Source: Nostoc sp. ATCC 53789 (lineage in GTDB: Bacteria; Cyanobacteriota; Cyanobacteriia; Cyanobacteriales; Nostocaceae). From it: a stretch of 64,000 nt of DNA. Position numbers and translations under genes: made by a program. The notes beneath the pieces were generated by a model. The model did not search any database and had not been told where the DNA came from. It was given only the letters and a program-made list of their open reading frames with translations. The DNA is taken from positions 3,186,501-3,250,500 of the forward strand of contig NZ_CP046703.1 in assembly GCF_009873495.1 (NCBI RefSeq), in the 5' to 3' direction. Positions 26,503 to 35,800 of the stretch are shown here, piece after piece. The stretch's first letter is position 1; each line of letters starts with the position of its first letter.

Positions 26503-28197
26503 ATGAAATATCGGGGTTTTCACATTTCTATAGCGAAAAATTTTCGCCTTCTTTCTAGCAGTCATCTCAGATATACTTTACGCGGGGGAGCCGGACTAAC
26601 GGCAATGCTTGCTGTTTACTGCGGTTCAATATTACTACCCGGTGCGGTTAATGCTGGTGCGACTCACCCAAAAGCGATCGCCCCAACTCTCACAGCACAA
26701 GTTCCGACAACCGCCGCAGCAATTTATGTTAATCCCGCAACTGGTGTAGACAGTGCTAGTGCTGGTACAACCTCAGCTGCACCTTACAAAAGCATCAGTT
26801 TCGCTCTCAGTCAAGCCCAAGCAGGTGCAGTTATTCAATTAGCACCTGGGAACTATAACCAGGAAAGTGGCGAAACCTTCCCATTGTTGCTTAAACCAGG
26901 AGTGACACTGCGGGGTGATGAAGCTAGTAAAGGTCAGGCAATATTAATTACAGGTGGAGGTTTCTACACTAGTCGTACCTTTGCTAGACAAGACATTACC
27001 ATCCTTGCCGAACAAGATACCACTATTACTGGTGTCAGCGTTACCAACCCAAATAGCCGGGGTACGGCTGTGTGGGTGGAATCAACTAATCCCACTATCA
27101 AAAACAGTACTTTTACTAACAGTGTTAGAGAGGGTGTTTTTGTCACGGGTACAGGCAATCCTAAAATTGAAAGTAACATCTTTGTCCAAAACAAAGGCAA
27201 TGGGATTTCAATTGCTAAAGCTGCTCAAGGAGAAATTCGGGGTAACTTATTTCAGGATACTGGTTTTGGTCTAGCGATCGGTGGTACTTCCACACCCCTA
27301 ATTGTGGAAAACCAAATCGTCGAAAATCAAGATGGTCTTTTTATCTCAGAGTCAGCCAAGCCCGTATTGCGTAAGAATGTCATTCAGAACAATAAGCGGG
27401 ATGGTGTAGTAGCAACTGTTAGTGCTTTACCTGACCTTGGCACCAACGAAAATCCTGGTGGTAATCTTATCCGCAATAACACTCGTTATGATGTGAACAA
27501 CGCCACTAAAACCAGTAAAATTGTCGCTGTTGGCAACGATATCGATCAGAAAAAGATTTTTGGCTCAGTAGATTTTGTTGCCGCAGCTGTTGATGTACCG
27601 CCTGGTGGGCCTGTTGCCTTTAAAGATGTGCCAGCAAATTACTGGGCAAAAACCTACATCGAAGCTTTAGCTTCTCAAAATATTATTGCTGGCTTTCCTG
27701 ATGGCAGCTTTAAACCCAATGAACCTGTAACCCGCGCTCAATTTGCCACTATTGTCACTAAAGCTTTAACACCACCAGTCAAACGCGCAGGTATTAAGTT
27801 TAAAGATGTAGCAACAAATTTCTGGGCTTACGCTGCAATTCAATCTGCTTACCAGAGTCAATTTGTTTCTGGTTATCCTGATGGTACTTTTAAACCACAG
27901 CAGCAAATTCCCAGAGTGCAGGTGCTAGTCTCTTTAGCTAATGGTTTGGGCTTAACTGCAAATAATCAGAACGTCCTTTCTTTTTATACCGATGCTGCCC
28001 AGATTCCTAATTATGCGATCGCTTCTGTTGCGGCTGCAACTGCACAGCAGCTAGTAATCAACTATCCCACAGCGAAGCAACTCAATCCTAATCGTCAAGC
28101 GACTAGAGCCGAAGTTGCCGCCTTTGTTTACCAGGCACTTGTCAGTGCTGGACGTGCCCAACCAATTCCTTCATCCTATTTGGTAACAGCCCAGTAA
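26503..28197 (+). CDS. Exported beta-helix (DUF1565) protein with SLH domains
   Basis: 564 residues. The long basic N-terminus and hydrophobic core (about 25-50) form a signal peptide. Residues about 72-345 are a right-handed parallel beta-helix of the DUF1565/pectate-lyase type (IYVNPATGVDSASAG..APYKSISFALSQAQAG, then repeated G-I-x-N turns such as NPTIKNSTFTNS and NPKIESNIFVQN). Residues about 370-545 hold about three S-layer homology modules (FKDVPANYWAKTYIEALASQ, FPDGSFKPNEPVTRAQFA). SLH modules tie proteins to the cell wall or outer membrane. The helix may bind or cut a surface polysaccharide, but no catalytic residues can be assigned. Confidence 0.85.
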   Translation: MKYRGFHISIAKNFRLLSSSHLRYTLRGGAGLTAMLAVYCGSILLPGAVNAGATHPKAIAPTLTAQVPTTAAAIYVNPATGVDSASAGTTSAAPYKSISFALSQAQAGAVIQLAPGNYNQESGETFPLLLKPGVTLRGDEASKGQAILITGGGFYTSRTFARQDITILAEQDTTITGVSVTNPNSRGTAVWVESTNPTIKNSTFTNSVREGVFVTGTGNPKIESNIFVQNKGNGISIAKAAQGEIRGNLFQDTGFGLAIGGTSTPLIVENQIVENQDGLFISESAKPVLRKNVIQNNKRDGVVATVSALPDLGTNENPGGNLIRNNTRYDVNNATKTSKIVAVGNDIDQKKIFGSVDFVAAAVDVPPGGPVAFKDVPANYWAKTYIEALASQNIIAGFPDGSFKPNEPVTRAQFATIVTKALTPPVKRAGIKFKDVATNFWAYAAIQSAYQSQFVSGYPDGTFKPQQQIPRVQVLVSLANGLGLTANNQNVLSFYTDAAQIPNYAIASVAAATAQQLVINYPTAKQLNPNRQATRAEVAAFVYQALVSAGRAQPIPSSYLVTAQ

Positions 28198-28543
28198 ATG
28201 CCTAGTTAGCAAATTGAAAGCGCCAAGACTAACAAATTATTAGTCTGGCGCTTCCAATATTGCGAGTTTTTATTAATTTTGGGGTTTTTTAAACATAAAA
28301 TTTGGGGTCTTTAAATATAACTGACCCCATTTGAATGTGATTTGTTTTATGGTCAGGGTCTTTATATATGGCTGACCCCGTTTCAACGATTTCTAGTTTC
28401 TCAGAAATTTTTACTTTTTGGGATTTCCTAATAATTTTTTTATTTTTTCTCTGTTTATATTTTAATCTTTATAAAAGCATTAATCAATATAAAGATATAT
28501 ATAAATAAAGCAGTAAAAAAGTCATCAGCTAAAATTTTTCTCT
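28198..28543. other. Intergenic region with a terminator hairpin and two similar imperfect palindromes
   Basis: 346 bp after the SLH gene. A hairpin at 28217-28253 (AAGCGCCAAGACTAA/TTAGTCTGGCGCTT, one bulge) probably ends its transcript. Two related palindromic units follow, GGGGTCTTTAAATATAACTGACCCC (28304-28328) and its near-copy at 28355-28379. The rest is AT-rich. Confidence 0.55.
28217..28253 (+). terminator. Hairpin after the SLH gene
   Basis: The stem GCGCCAAGACTAA/TTAGTCTGGCGC has one bulged base and a short AT loop, 20 bp after the stop codon. No long T-run follows, so efficiency is uncertain. Confidence 0.55.
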
Positions 28544-28837
28544 TCAAGAATTAGGACTTTTGCCTGATTGGGGACGTTGTTGCCGACGCTGTTCCCAACG
28601 CCAAAGGAAGATCATTAGGGCAACTATTCCTACTTGGAGAGCTAAACTAGGCAAAGCACTCTCAACATCCCGTCCGGCAAGCACTTGGAAAAAAAACACG
28701 AATGCGCCAATGGAGCCAGAAGCACCAAAAGCGATGTAGATAAATTGTCGTAAGCCGCGATAAGGAGCGGCTATTTCTGCTTTGAGGCTGGCATACTGTT
28801 CAGGGTTCAGGCGATTTTTGAGATTTTGATCTACCAT
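28544..28837 (-). CDS. DUF3493 (Low PSII Accumulation1/Rep27-like) membrane protein
   Basis: 97 residues with two membrane helices (about 30-52 and 63-80) and a polar Arg/Gln-rich tail. The motif LNPEQYASLKAEIAAPYRGLRQFIYIAFGASG at the front of the first helix is characteristic of the Rep27/LPA1 family (DUF3493), linked in plants and algae to photosystem II assembly and repair. A thylakoid location is expected. Its start lies 33 bp from the divergent tRNA-Thr gene. Confidence 0.8.
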   Translation of the reverse strand: MVDQNLKNRLNPEQYASLKAEIAAPYRGLRQFIYIAFGASGSIGAFVFFFQVLAGRDVESALPSLALQVGIVALMIFLWRWEQRRQQRPQSGKSPNS

Positions 28838-28870
28838 GATTAAATCGTGTTATACTCTTAGATTGTGTAC

Positions 28871-28942
28871 GCCGATGTGGCTCAGTGGTAGAGCAGCTGA
28901 TTCGTAATCAGCAGGCCGTGGGTTCAAATCCCATCATCGGCT
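28871..28942 (+). tRNA. tRNA-Thr (anticodon CGT)
   Basis: A 72-base cloverleaf: acceptor GCCGATG/CATCGGC, D-arm GCTC...GAGC, anticodon arm GCTGA-TTCGTAA-TCAGC with CGT at the centre, and T-arm with GTTCAAATC. CCA is not encoded. CGT reads the ACG threonine codon. Confidence 0.95.
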
Positions 28943-29070
28943 TTGGGGAAAATGTTCCTCAATATTAAAGTTTGACATAAATTAAGCTTCTAGCCAAAGG
29001 GGTGTAAAAACTATGCTTACGGCGGCAAACTACGCACTCTAATTTTACCGAGTAAATTAGTTTTAAACCT

Positions 29071-30114
29071 TTACTCGAACTCGGTTTCACAAAAAGATTT
29101 TAACAAATCGATACAGTTAGCGATCGCTCCTAAATGAGCAATTTCATATCCATGTGTATTTTGGGTAGGAAACGCCAAACACGCAGCACGCCCAACATGA
29201 CCAAATTTCATGGCAATGGAAGCATCACTACCAAACCCGCTCAAAATTGTAAATTGCACAGGCATATCCAACTGTTTGGCACATTGGCGTAGTTGTGCAT
29301 TTAGCCCTTCATCATATATCCCATAAGCATCTTGAGATAAAAGTACAGGACTTTCCCCATCTTTAACAGGATATTCCTCAGATAATGGACAAATTTCTAA
29401 AGCAATTAACGCATCCAAACGCTGATTTTGGGTGAAAAATAGCGCTCCAATTGCTCCTACTTCTTCTTTGGCTGAAGCTACCAAATAAACATCAACAACT
29501 GGCTGTTTCAGGTTTTCAGCTAAAGCTAGCAAAATCGCAACAGAGGCTTTGTTATCCAAGGTGTAACTGGCAATATGATCCTTTAACCTAATTGGATGCT
29601 TGCGATGCTTGCCGATTACCATTTTAGTTCCAGGTCGAATGCCAGCTGCTTCTAATTCAACCGCAGTGCATTTCGTTTCAATCCAGGCATTTTCCCACTT
29701 AACAGTAGTATCTTCCTGCTGGACTTTTTGGGGAGATTCATGGGAAACGTGGCGGGAACCAAAGCTGAGAATACCGCTAATGGTTTCCTGATCTCCCAAT
29801 AAATCAACAACCCCTTCGCCGTAAACCCACGGGAAAGAACCACCGAGTTTACGGACTTCCACACGACCTTCATCACCGAGACTCTTGACAATTGCGCCAA
29901 TTTCGTCTTTATGTGCGGTGATTGCGATCGCTCGGTCTGGATTTTTCCCTGGAATCTTGGCAATAATATTATCGGCGCGATCGCACCACACTTCTACACC
30001 CAGCGCTGCAAATCGTTGCATCAACAATTGGTTAATCTCAGCTTCTGCACCACTAGGTGAATGGTGCATAACTAATTCTTCAATAATTTCAAATAAGCGA
30101 TCGTAATCCCACAT
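29071..30114 (-). CDS. M42 family metallopeptidase (glutamyl/deblocking aminopeptidase-like)
   Basis: 347 residues from the ATG at 30112-30114 (MWDYDRLFEIIEELVMHHSPSG). A longer frame would overlap the upstream gene. Zinc-site motifs are in place: AITAHKDEIG (His), YTLDNKAS (Asp), SAKEEVGAIG (catalytic Glu and ligand Glu), NTHGYEIAH (His). The bridging position usually Asp is Glu here (IALEICPLSE). M42 enzymes form large cytoplasmic tetrahedral complexes that trim peptides. It begins 13 bp after the stop of the esterase gene on the same strand, so the two may be cotranscribed. Confidence 0.88.
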   Translation of the reverse strand: MWDYDRLFEIIEELVMHHSPSGAEAEINQLLMQRFAALGVEVWCDRADNIIAKIPGKNPDRAIAITAHKDEIGAIVKSLGDEGRVEVRKLGGSFPWVYGEGVVDLLGDQETISGILSFGSRHVSHESPQKVQQEDTTVKWENAWIETKCTAVELEAAGIRPGTKMVIGKHRKHPIRLKDHIASYTLDNKASVAILLALAENLKQPVVDVYLVASAKEEVGAIGALFFTQNQRLDALIALEICPLSEEYPVKDGESPVLLSQDAYGIYDEGLNAQLRQCAKQLDMPVQFTILSGFGSDASIAMKFGHVGRAACLAFPTQNTHGYEIAHLGAIANCIDLLKSFCETEFE

Positions 30115-30127
30115 CAATACAGTTAGT

Positions 30128-31198
30128 TTAATTTTCAACTGTTGTATGAGACAATTGTGCATCAACAACCCAGTCTGTTGACACAAGTACCGATCTTTTT
30201 TGTTGACGCTTCAGCACTCCTACTGCACCAAAAGCACCAAGGGCTAAAATTCCCAAATTTATCGCAGGTTCAGGAACAGACTTAGCCTCAATCGCCGCCA
30301 GTGCTGCATCTGCAACTAACTTATGAACGCCTGTTGTTGGATGCACGGAGTCAAAGAATAAATAATCGTTTGGTTGGGAGCATACACTGATGATTGTCTG
30401 GAAATTCCCGACTACGCAAGGGGTAGTCACATCTTGAAACCCAAATGTCCCTGGATTTGCTTGTATTTGATTAAATAGGGAAAACACATCGACAGAGATT
30501 AGATTCAGACCAGAGTTATTGCTAAATTTGCCTAGTTCCTGTGTTAATTCCTGGTTATGCTGATTTGTCAAAGCAGTCAAGTTGCTAGATGAACCTGTAG
30601 CGAATGCCAATGGAATCTTACCCAAATCAGGCAAGTTAAAGACTAAAATATTTTTTGCGCCAGCTGAGGCAAGTAACCCTACTGCATTTGATAAATTCTG
30701 AACTGTTTGAGTTGTATTAGTAGCTTGACCAAACACATAATCATTTGCACCTCCCCACACAGCATAGAGGGCATTTGGATCAAGCTTCTGATTAGCTTGT
30801 TGCGTCAACAAGCCGACTTGTTCCAGTACTCCTGGTAAGGGTGCATTAGGAACAACAGCATTACCTTGACCAGAACTAGCACCGCCCACAGCAAAGTTAA
30901 CCCCTTGGTTAGGAATACTAGGATTTAAAGTAATGTATGGAGAGGGTGTTAATCCTAGCTGATCTCCAAGGTAGTCTACCCAAACCTGCTGATTAGAAAA
31001 ACGCCCTTGAAAGTATGGTGGGTCTTGGGGAATAGCTGTTGTCGGAGCGACTAAACCACCAGTAGCAGCGAAGACATTGCCAGTATCAGAAAGGCTGTCG
31101 CCAAAAACGTAAAATTTGCTAAAACTCGCTGCACTCGCCTTGAGCGGTAACATGAAAGATAAGAGAACAAATCCTGCGGCTACAGCTTGTTTTTTCAT
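30128..31198 (-). CDS. Exported GDSL esterase/lipase with PEP-CTERM anchor and extra tail
   Basis: 356 residues. A signal peptide (1-23, ends ASA) is followed by an SGNH hydrolase of the autotransporter/plant GDSL type. Block I FGDSLSDTGN is near 33, the block III Asn is in WGGANDYV near 150, and block V DSVHPTTGVH carries Asp and His near 290. Near the end is a PEP-CTERM sorting signal (VPEPAINLGILALGAFGAVGVLKRQQKR). Such signals normally finish at the basic cluster, but here 21 more residues follow (SVLVSTDWVVDAQ...). This may be a lost stop codon. Substrate unknown. AAGGCGATCGC lies just upstream of the start region. Confidence 0.85.
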   Translation of the reverse strand: MKKQAVAAGFVLLSFMLPLKASAASFSKFYVFGDSLSDTGNVFAATGGLVAPTTAIPQDPPYFQGRFSNQQVWVDYLGDQLGLTPSPYITLNPSIPNQGVNFAVGGASSGQGNAVVPNAPLPGVLEQVGLLTQQANQKLDPNALYAVWGGANDYVFGQATNTTQTVQNLSNAVGLLASAGAKNILVFNLPDLGKIPLAFATGSSSNLTALTNQHNQELTQELGKFSNNSGLNLISVDVFSLFNQIQANPGTFGFQDVTTPCVVGNFQTIISVCSQPNDYLFFDSVHPTTGVHKLVADAALAAIEAKSVPEPAINLGILALGAFGAVGVLKRQQKRSVLVSTDWVVDAQLSHTTVEN

Positions 31199-31515
31199 AT
31201 TTGTTTTACCTGTGGTATTTTTTAGTTTGTTTTAAAGTAATGAAAAGGCGATCGCTGGCAATTTGTTTTTTGAGTTAATTCAAACTAAGTACGTATATTG
31301 AGTTAATTTACGTTGTTTTACCTAACTATGCCTCAAAAATTCATCAAACACAGGTAAAAACGCTGAAAACACTTAGATTTACATTTTCTTGATAAAAAAT
31401 CAGTGTATTACAAAGAAATCGCAAATTTTCCATGCTAAAGCTTGGGCATTGTCCACTTTTCTGCTACGGATAAACTAACCGCAACAGAATGGCGTAACCC
31501 TTCGTAGACATCGCT
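31199..31515. other. Intergenic region, nothing recognised
   Basis: 317 bp between two leftward genes. AT-rich except for a GCAACAGAATGGCGTAACCCTTCGTAG stretch near 31481. It must contain the esterase promoter. No repeat or RNA gene was found. Confidence 0.4.
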
Positions 31516-32910
31516 TTAACTTCGCTTTAGCTTCAAAGCTTCAGTTGCCGACACACCTTCACTCTGACTGCCGAAATACCACAAAGTCATAGCAGCTTCA
31601 GCACGAGTTACTGGTTTTTTGGGCTGAAACAGAGTCGTATAGCCAAACACCCGCCGAATATTCGATTGTTCGCCATTTTGGTAATCAGCCAGCACTGCTC
31701 TTAAAGCCTTGGGGTCAATTCGCGCTGAGTCTTGGAAACCCCAGGTCTGTTTAACCGTATCTAAGTTAGCAGAAGGTAAAGCTTGACGAGTATCTAGGGG
31801 TAATTTCCACAACAGTAATTGTTCCCGCGTTAGGGGTGCATCAGGACGAAACAAAACAGCTGTGGAATCTCCGGACAAAGGACTAGGAATTAACCCAGCT
31901 TCGGCTAATCCCTGAATTGCTGGAAAATCAGGGTCTTTTGCGGTAACATCACTAAAAATTGGTTGAGTGCTTTCTGATGCCAAGCGAATTTGTTTAGCTG
32001 GATTGCTGGCATACATAGTATTGTTAGCAGCAATTAGCCAACGAGCATATTCCCGATGTGTAACAATTTTACCGGGTTCAAACTGGTTATTTGTGGTAGT
32101 AGAATTACTCTTAGTTGCCTTTGGTTCTAGGGATAAAACACCTAATGCGGCTAAGTCTTGGATGTGTTGCCGCCATTCTTGCGGTACTTTATTCAGATCG
32201 CTGAATTCTTGAGATTCGGCTGTGGCTGTAGGAGTTGTTTCGTTATTAGCTGTACTTTGTGGCTGTGCTGCCAAGTTTGCAGGTGGTACTGGGCCAATGA
32301 ACTGTGGATTTCCTGGTTGAGGAACGACGTTAGTAGTTTCGTTAGAATTTGTATTTGGGGTAGTTTGTGCCGTAGCAATACTATTCGGTACGTAATCAAT
32401 CAGTAATTCTGTGGCGGTTTGGGGTTGATTGGGTGTAGCGTTAGTAACTGATTTAGGCTGAATGGAAATCTTCAACAGTAAATCGTTACGACGTACCTCA
32501 AAAGTACCTCCCGCATCATCTGTTGGTTGTTGCAAAATCTGCCAGTTATTTGTTTTAAACTGGTTGCCATAAAAGCTAGCGATAAAGTTGCTAGGGTCAG
32601 AACTCAACCAACGAGTTGAGGTTTTATTTTCTGAACCGCTAGCAGGTATAACTTCCTCTAGTTTGGCATTGGCATATAGGGGGATATCTTTGGGAAAATC
32701 AGCTGGTAACTGAACTGTTGAATCGTTTGGCTGTGCTTGTGGTTGCTTACTCTGAGATTCTCCAAAGACAACTGGATTGCTTTGCAGCTTCGGATCTGCC
32801 GCCAAAGATTCTTCAAGGTTTTTGGCAACTGGACTGTTAGCACAGGCTGTTAAGGAAGTCAGTAGAACAGCCCAAATTAGAAATACAGCTGGACGTTTAC
32901 AGGGAAGCAC
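31516..32910 (-). CDS. SLH-domain lipoprotein
   Basis: 464 residues. The N-terminus MLPCKRPAVFLIWAVLLTSLTAC ends in a lipobox (LTAC), so a lipid-anchored protein is expected. A folded region follows (PLYANAKLEEVI ... STRWLSSDPSNFIASFYGNQFKTNNWQIL, about 75-130), resembling small stress-type lipoprotein domains. A Thr/Asn/Gln-rich linker (150-225) then leads to two or three SLH-like modules (about 235-460; FSDVTAKDPDFPAIQGLAEAGLIPS, FRPDAPLTREQLLLW, KKPVTRAEAAMTLWYFG). It probably links the outer membrane or wall to other envelope parts. It is the last gene before a long gap. Confidence 0.85.
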   Translation of the reverse strand: MLPCKRPAVFLIWAVLLTSLTACANSPVAKNLEESLAADPKLQSNPVVFGESQSKQPQAQPNDSTVQLPADFPKDIPLYANAKLEEVIPASGSENKTSTRWLSSDPSNFIASFYGNQFKTNNWQILQQPTDDAGGTFEVRRNDLLLKISIQPKSVTNATPNQPQTATELLIDYVPNSIATAQTTPNTNSNETTNVVPQPGNPQFIGPVPPANLAAQPQSTANNETTPTATAESQEFSDLNKVPQEWRQHIQDLAALGVLSLEPKATKSNSTTTNNQFEPGKIVTHREYARWLIAANNTMYASNPAKQIRLASESTQPIFSDVTAKDPDFPAIQGLAEAGLIPSPLSGDSTAVLFRPDAPLTREQLLLWKLPLDTRQALPSANLDTVKQTWGFQDSARIDPKALRAVLADYQNGEQSNIRRVFGYTTLFQPKKPVTRAEAAMTLWYFGSQSEGVSATEALKLKRS

Positions 32911-34574
32911 AGGAAATCACAAATGAGTTTCAATTCCTACCCTAGCGCAGACTGTTCATTAATTGGGCATTGGGCAGAAGAGGCAGAGGGGAAGAGAGCA
33001 GGGAGCAGAGGGGAAAGTTATTCTGCTCCTATCCCTTGCCCCTGCTCCCCGGCTTCTTCTGCTCCCTGCCTCTCAGTATCACCAAATGACACTACCGACT
33101 CAGCACGTTGTCTTAGTAAATGTCTTTATTAATATCTCTAAAAATGAGTAAACGGTAGCAAAAGCTACCGTATTGTCTTCGTTTTACAGCCATTAGGTTT
33201 TTATAATTCCCATGCTTATTTATAGAGTTCCCAAAAATTCTGGCAAACTAACATTTTTGGGAAAAAAACAGAAATAAATCTGAAATACTTGCTAGACAAG
33301 AGTTTTATAATTTTGAGAACCTAAGCTTACAGAGATTAGGACGGGTTAAGGGAGTTTTTAGTCAGCAGTTTAGTGCTGCTCAAAATTAATATGGCAAGAT
33401 TACTAGATTGAGAATCCATTTTTGAGATATTTATCGAAATATTCAATTGCCAGAGCAGATAACTGATTGGGAACTTGCTAAAGAACATTTTAGCTACCAA
33501 AAGCTTTAATCTGCTTCCAGATGCACGAACTTAATGCGATCACTCAACACCTAAAGTGATAAACTGGGAATAAAGCCCCCTTAGCCTCACCCAAAGAGGG
33601 AAATCAATTAAAGTTCGCTAACACTGGCTTACAATCGATTCTGGAAATTATTCATCTGACGATGGTAAGCTGAATAAGGCAATAGCCAGAAAATGCCAGT
33701 GTTCAGCAATTCCAGGGACTTAGCGTAAGTTCGTTATTCTCGGCAACTGGGGTCATAACCAAAACAGTCAAGTGTCGCAGCAGTTTCCCTAATTTCTATA
33801 AATAGATTTTCTGGGGAAAATGTTACTTGTGCTGTAGTCAAGAGTTTCTTGGCAGCCTCGAAAGCAGTAAGTACTGACTCTAAAAGTGCGTAGTTTATCG
33901 CCGTAGGCATCGCCCTGATGTTATCCAAAAAGTTGTCTTAGGGCAACCCATCCCCTATTCTCCTGAGATAGGCAGGTCTTCTTTGAGGAAGGCTGGGCAC
34001 AGAGTACGCTTCGTAAGTTATATATAGGCAGTACATAGTTGTTAGCGATAGCTGTTTTCCTAATCCTAATAATGATTGGGTTGAGGCAAACAAGACACTT
34101 CATTGGATGCACTGGCGTTTAAAAAACCCTCTCTCCACAAACTTGGTCTAAACAGTTAACAGCTTACTGATAGATTAGATACAATTAGCATCTGCGTTTA
34201 GTTGGGCGTAGGCTTTGCCCGCCGTAGGCATCGCTTGTTGAAAGCGAGTAGTCAATTTGACATACTGCTTTACTAGCCGATTTGACATAGTATTAAACCT
34301 TTCACCTGCTAACTCTAGCGACAATTTTTCATTCAGGGCAAACTAAGGCTTATATTCAAGGGTCTTGGGTGTTTCTTGGAGATGAAGTTAGTCAAAAATG
34401 GGCAAAAGGCTGAAAAAGATATATTTAGTGTCAAAAATGCAGAACTAAGAGCAGTATGAAAATCTAAAATAGATATTAAATTGAAGACCAAAACAACGAC
34501 CATCGACAACCGTTAGTCAATTTTACTTTCTGTAAAGAGTCACCGGGTTGTTACCAGTGCTGAAACACGATTAC
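32911..34574. other. Long 1.66-kb gap without a convincing gene
   Basis: At 32965-33080 there is a purine-rich run (GAAGAGGCAGAGGGG type) answered by a pyrimidine-rich run, which can fold back. A perfect hairpin is at 33152-33171, and a Nostoc-type repeat GGCGTAGGCTTTGCCCGCCG lies near 34205, with a similar CGCCGTAGGCATCGC at 33899. Two short leftward frames (33734-33928, 33921-34112) lack start signals and recognisable content. The last 300 bp should contain the sasA promoter. The region looks like decayed DNA. Confidence 0.45.
33152..33171. terminator. Perfect 8-bp hairpin with tetraloop
   Basis: ACGGTAGC and GCTACCGT flank AAAA. A T-rich stretch follows shortly on the plus strand. A compact terminator-like structure with no obvious gene to serve. 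Confidence 0.5.
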
Positions 34575-35762
34575 ATGCAAGTTTCCCAGGATCAGCCTAT
34601 TTATTCTGAAGCTCCACTCCAACTGTTACTTTTTGTCGATGGACGACCTAAGTCCCGCCAACAAGTACAGCGAATACGTGCTTACTTAAAAGAATTGCAG
34701 GCTGAGTATACTTTTGAAGTTCAAACTATCGATGTTGGACAACAACCTTACTTAGCAGAACACTTTAAGTTGGTAGCAACGCCAGCTTTAATCAAAATCC
34801 ATCCTGAACCACGACAGGTTTTGGCTGGGAGTAATATCATAGCGCAATTGAAAAACTGGTGGCCTCGCTGGCAAGTCGCTGTAGACGCTTACTTAAAATT
34901 ACAGGAAGACTTGCAAGAACACATGGACGACAATGGTCGGGGCACATTACCCAAATCCACTATCCATTCAGTTGCTGTTTCTGCTGAACTAATCCGACTC
35001 TCAGACGAAATTTTTCGCTTGAAACAGGAAAAAGATAACCTCCAAGAGCAGCTACAGTTTAAAGATCGGGTGATTGCGATGCTGGCGCACGATCTTCGTA
35101 ATCCCCTAACTGCTGCCGCGATCGCAATGGAAACTCTCCAATCTAACTACAATCTAGAGACAGGGGAATTCCAGCGCCTCAAGCCATCAATGACAGCACA
35201 TTTATTAAAACAAGCCCGCAATCAAACTAAGGTCATTGACCGAATGATTACTGACCTTTTGCAGGTAGGTCGTGGAAAAGATACAGAGTTTCCTCTATTA
35301 CCACAAAAGGTACAACTAGGTAAAGTCTTTTTAGATGTACTCGAAGAATTGTGCGATCGCTACACCGCCAAATCCCAAGAGGTTGAAACAGATATTCCTA
35401 GTGACTTACCTTATGTATATGCTGATCCAGAACGCATCCGCCAAGTGCTAGTGAATCTGTTAGATAATGCCATCAAATATACTCCAGAAGGTGGCAAGAT
35501 TAGCGTTTCCGGATTGCACCGCACTACCCAAAAAGTTCAGTTTAGTATTGGCGATACTGGGCCTGGTATTCCTGTAGAGAATCGCGATCGCATCTTTGAA
35601 AACCACTTCCGCCTACAACGGGATGAAGGTAAAGAAGGTTACGGCATTGGTCTTTGTTTATGCCAACGTATTATCCTGGCACACTATGGCCAAATTTGGG
35701 TAGACTCTGCCCCCAATAACGGAGCATGGTTCCACTTCACGCTGCCAGTTTATCCTTCTTAA
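34575..35762 (+). CDS. sasA: Circadian clock output histidine kinase SasA
   Basis: 395 residues from ATG 34575 ([20 protein letters not shown]). Non-ATG starts further up, such as TTG 34548, are less likely. The N-terminal KaiB-like thioredoxin-fold domain (about 13-105) reads [22 protein letters not shown] and [18 protein letters not shown]. After a coiled-coil linker comes HisKA with His172 in [12 protein letters not shown], then HATPase with [21 protein letters not shown] and GYGIGL. SasA binds KaiC and phosphorylates RpaA. This KaiB-plus-kinase layout is unique to SasA, so the call is secure. No kai genes or rpaA lie in the window. Confidence 0.95.
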   Translation: MQVSQDQPIYSEAPLQLLLFVDGRPKSRQQVQRIRAYLKELQAEYTFEVQTIDVGQQPYLAEHFKLVATPALIKIHPEPRQVLAGSNIIAQLKNWWPRWQVAVDAYLKLQEDLQEHMDDNGRGTLPKSTIHSVAVSAELIRLSDEIFRLKQEKDNLQEQLQFKDRVIAMLAHDLRNPLTAAAIAMETLQSNYNLETGEFQRLKPSMTAHLLKQARNQTKVIDRMITDLLQVGRGKDTEFPLLPQKVQLGKVFLDVLEELCDRYTAKSQEVETDIPSDLPYVYADPERIRQVLVNLLDNAIKYTPEGGKISVSGLHRTTQKVQFSIGDTGPGIPVENRDRIFENHFRLQRDEGKEGYGIGLCLCQRIILAHYGQIWVDSAPNNGAWFHFTLPVYPS

Positions 35763-35774
35763 GCAATGGATATT

Positions 35775-35798
35775 CACAAATGACAAATGACAAATGAC
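35775..35798. repeat. Three copies of ACAAATG (STRR)
   Basis: Heptamer tandem repeat in the 38-bp gap between the convergent sasA and GGDEF genes. Confidence 0.8.
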
Positions 35799-35800
35799 AA

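Noticed and set aside
29652..29963. Alternative minus-strand frame inside the M42 gene
   Set aside because: The zinc-ligand motifs of the M42 peptidase lie in the other frame and span the whole region.
33734..34112. Two short minus-strand frames in the gap before sasA
   Set aside because: No ribosome binding site and no recognisable content, and they overlap a GCCGTAGGCATCGC repeat core; probably chance or fully decayed.
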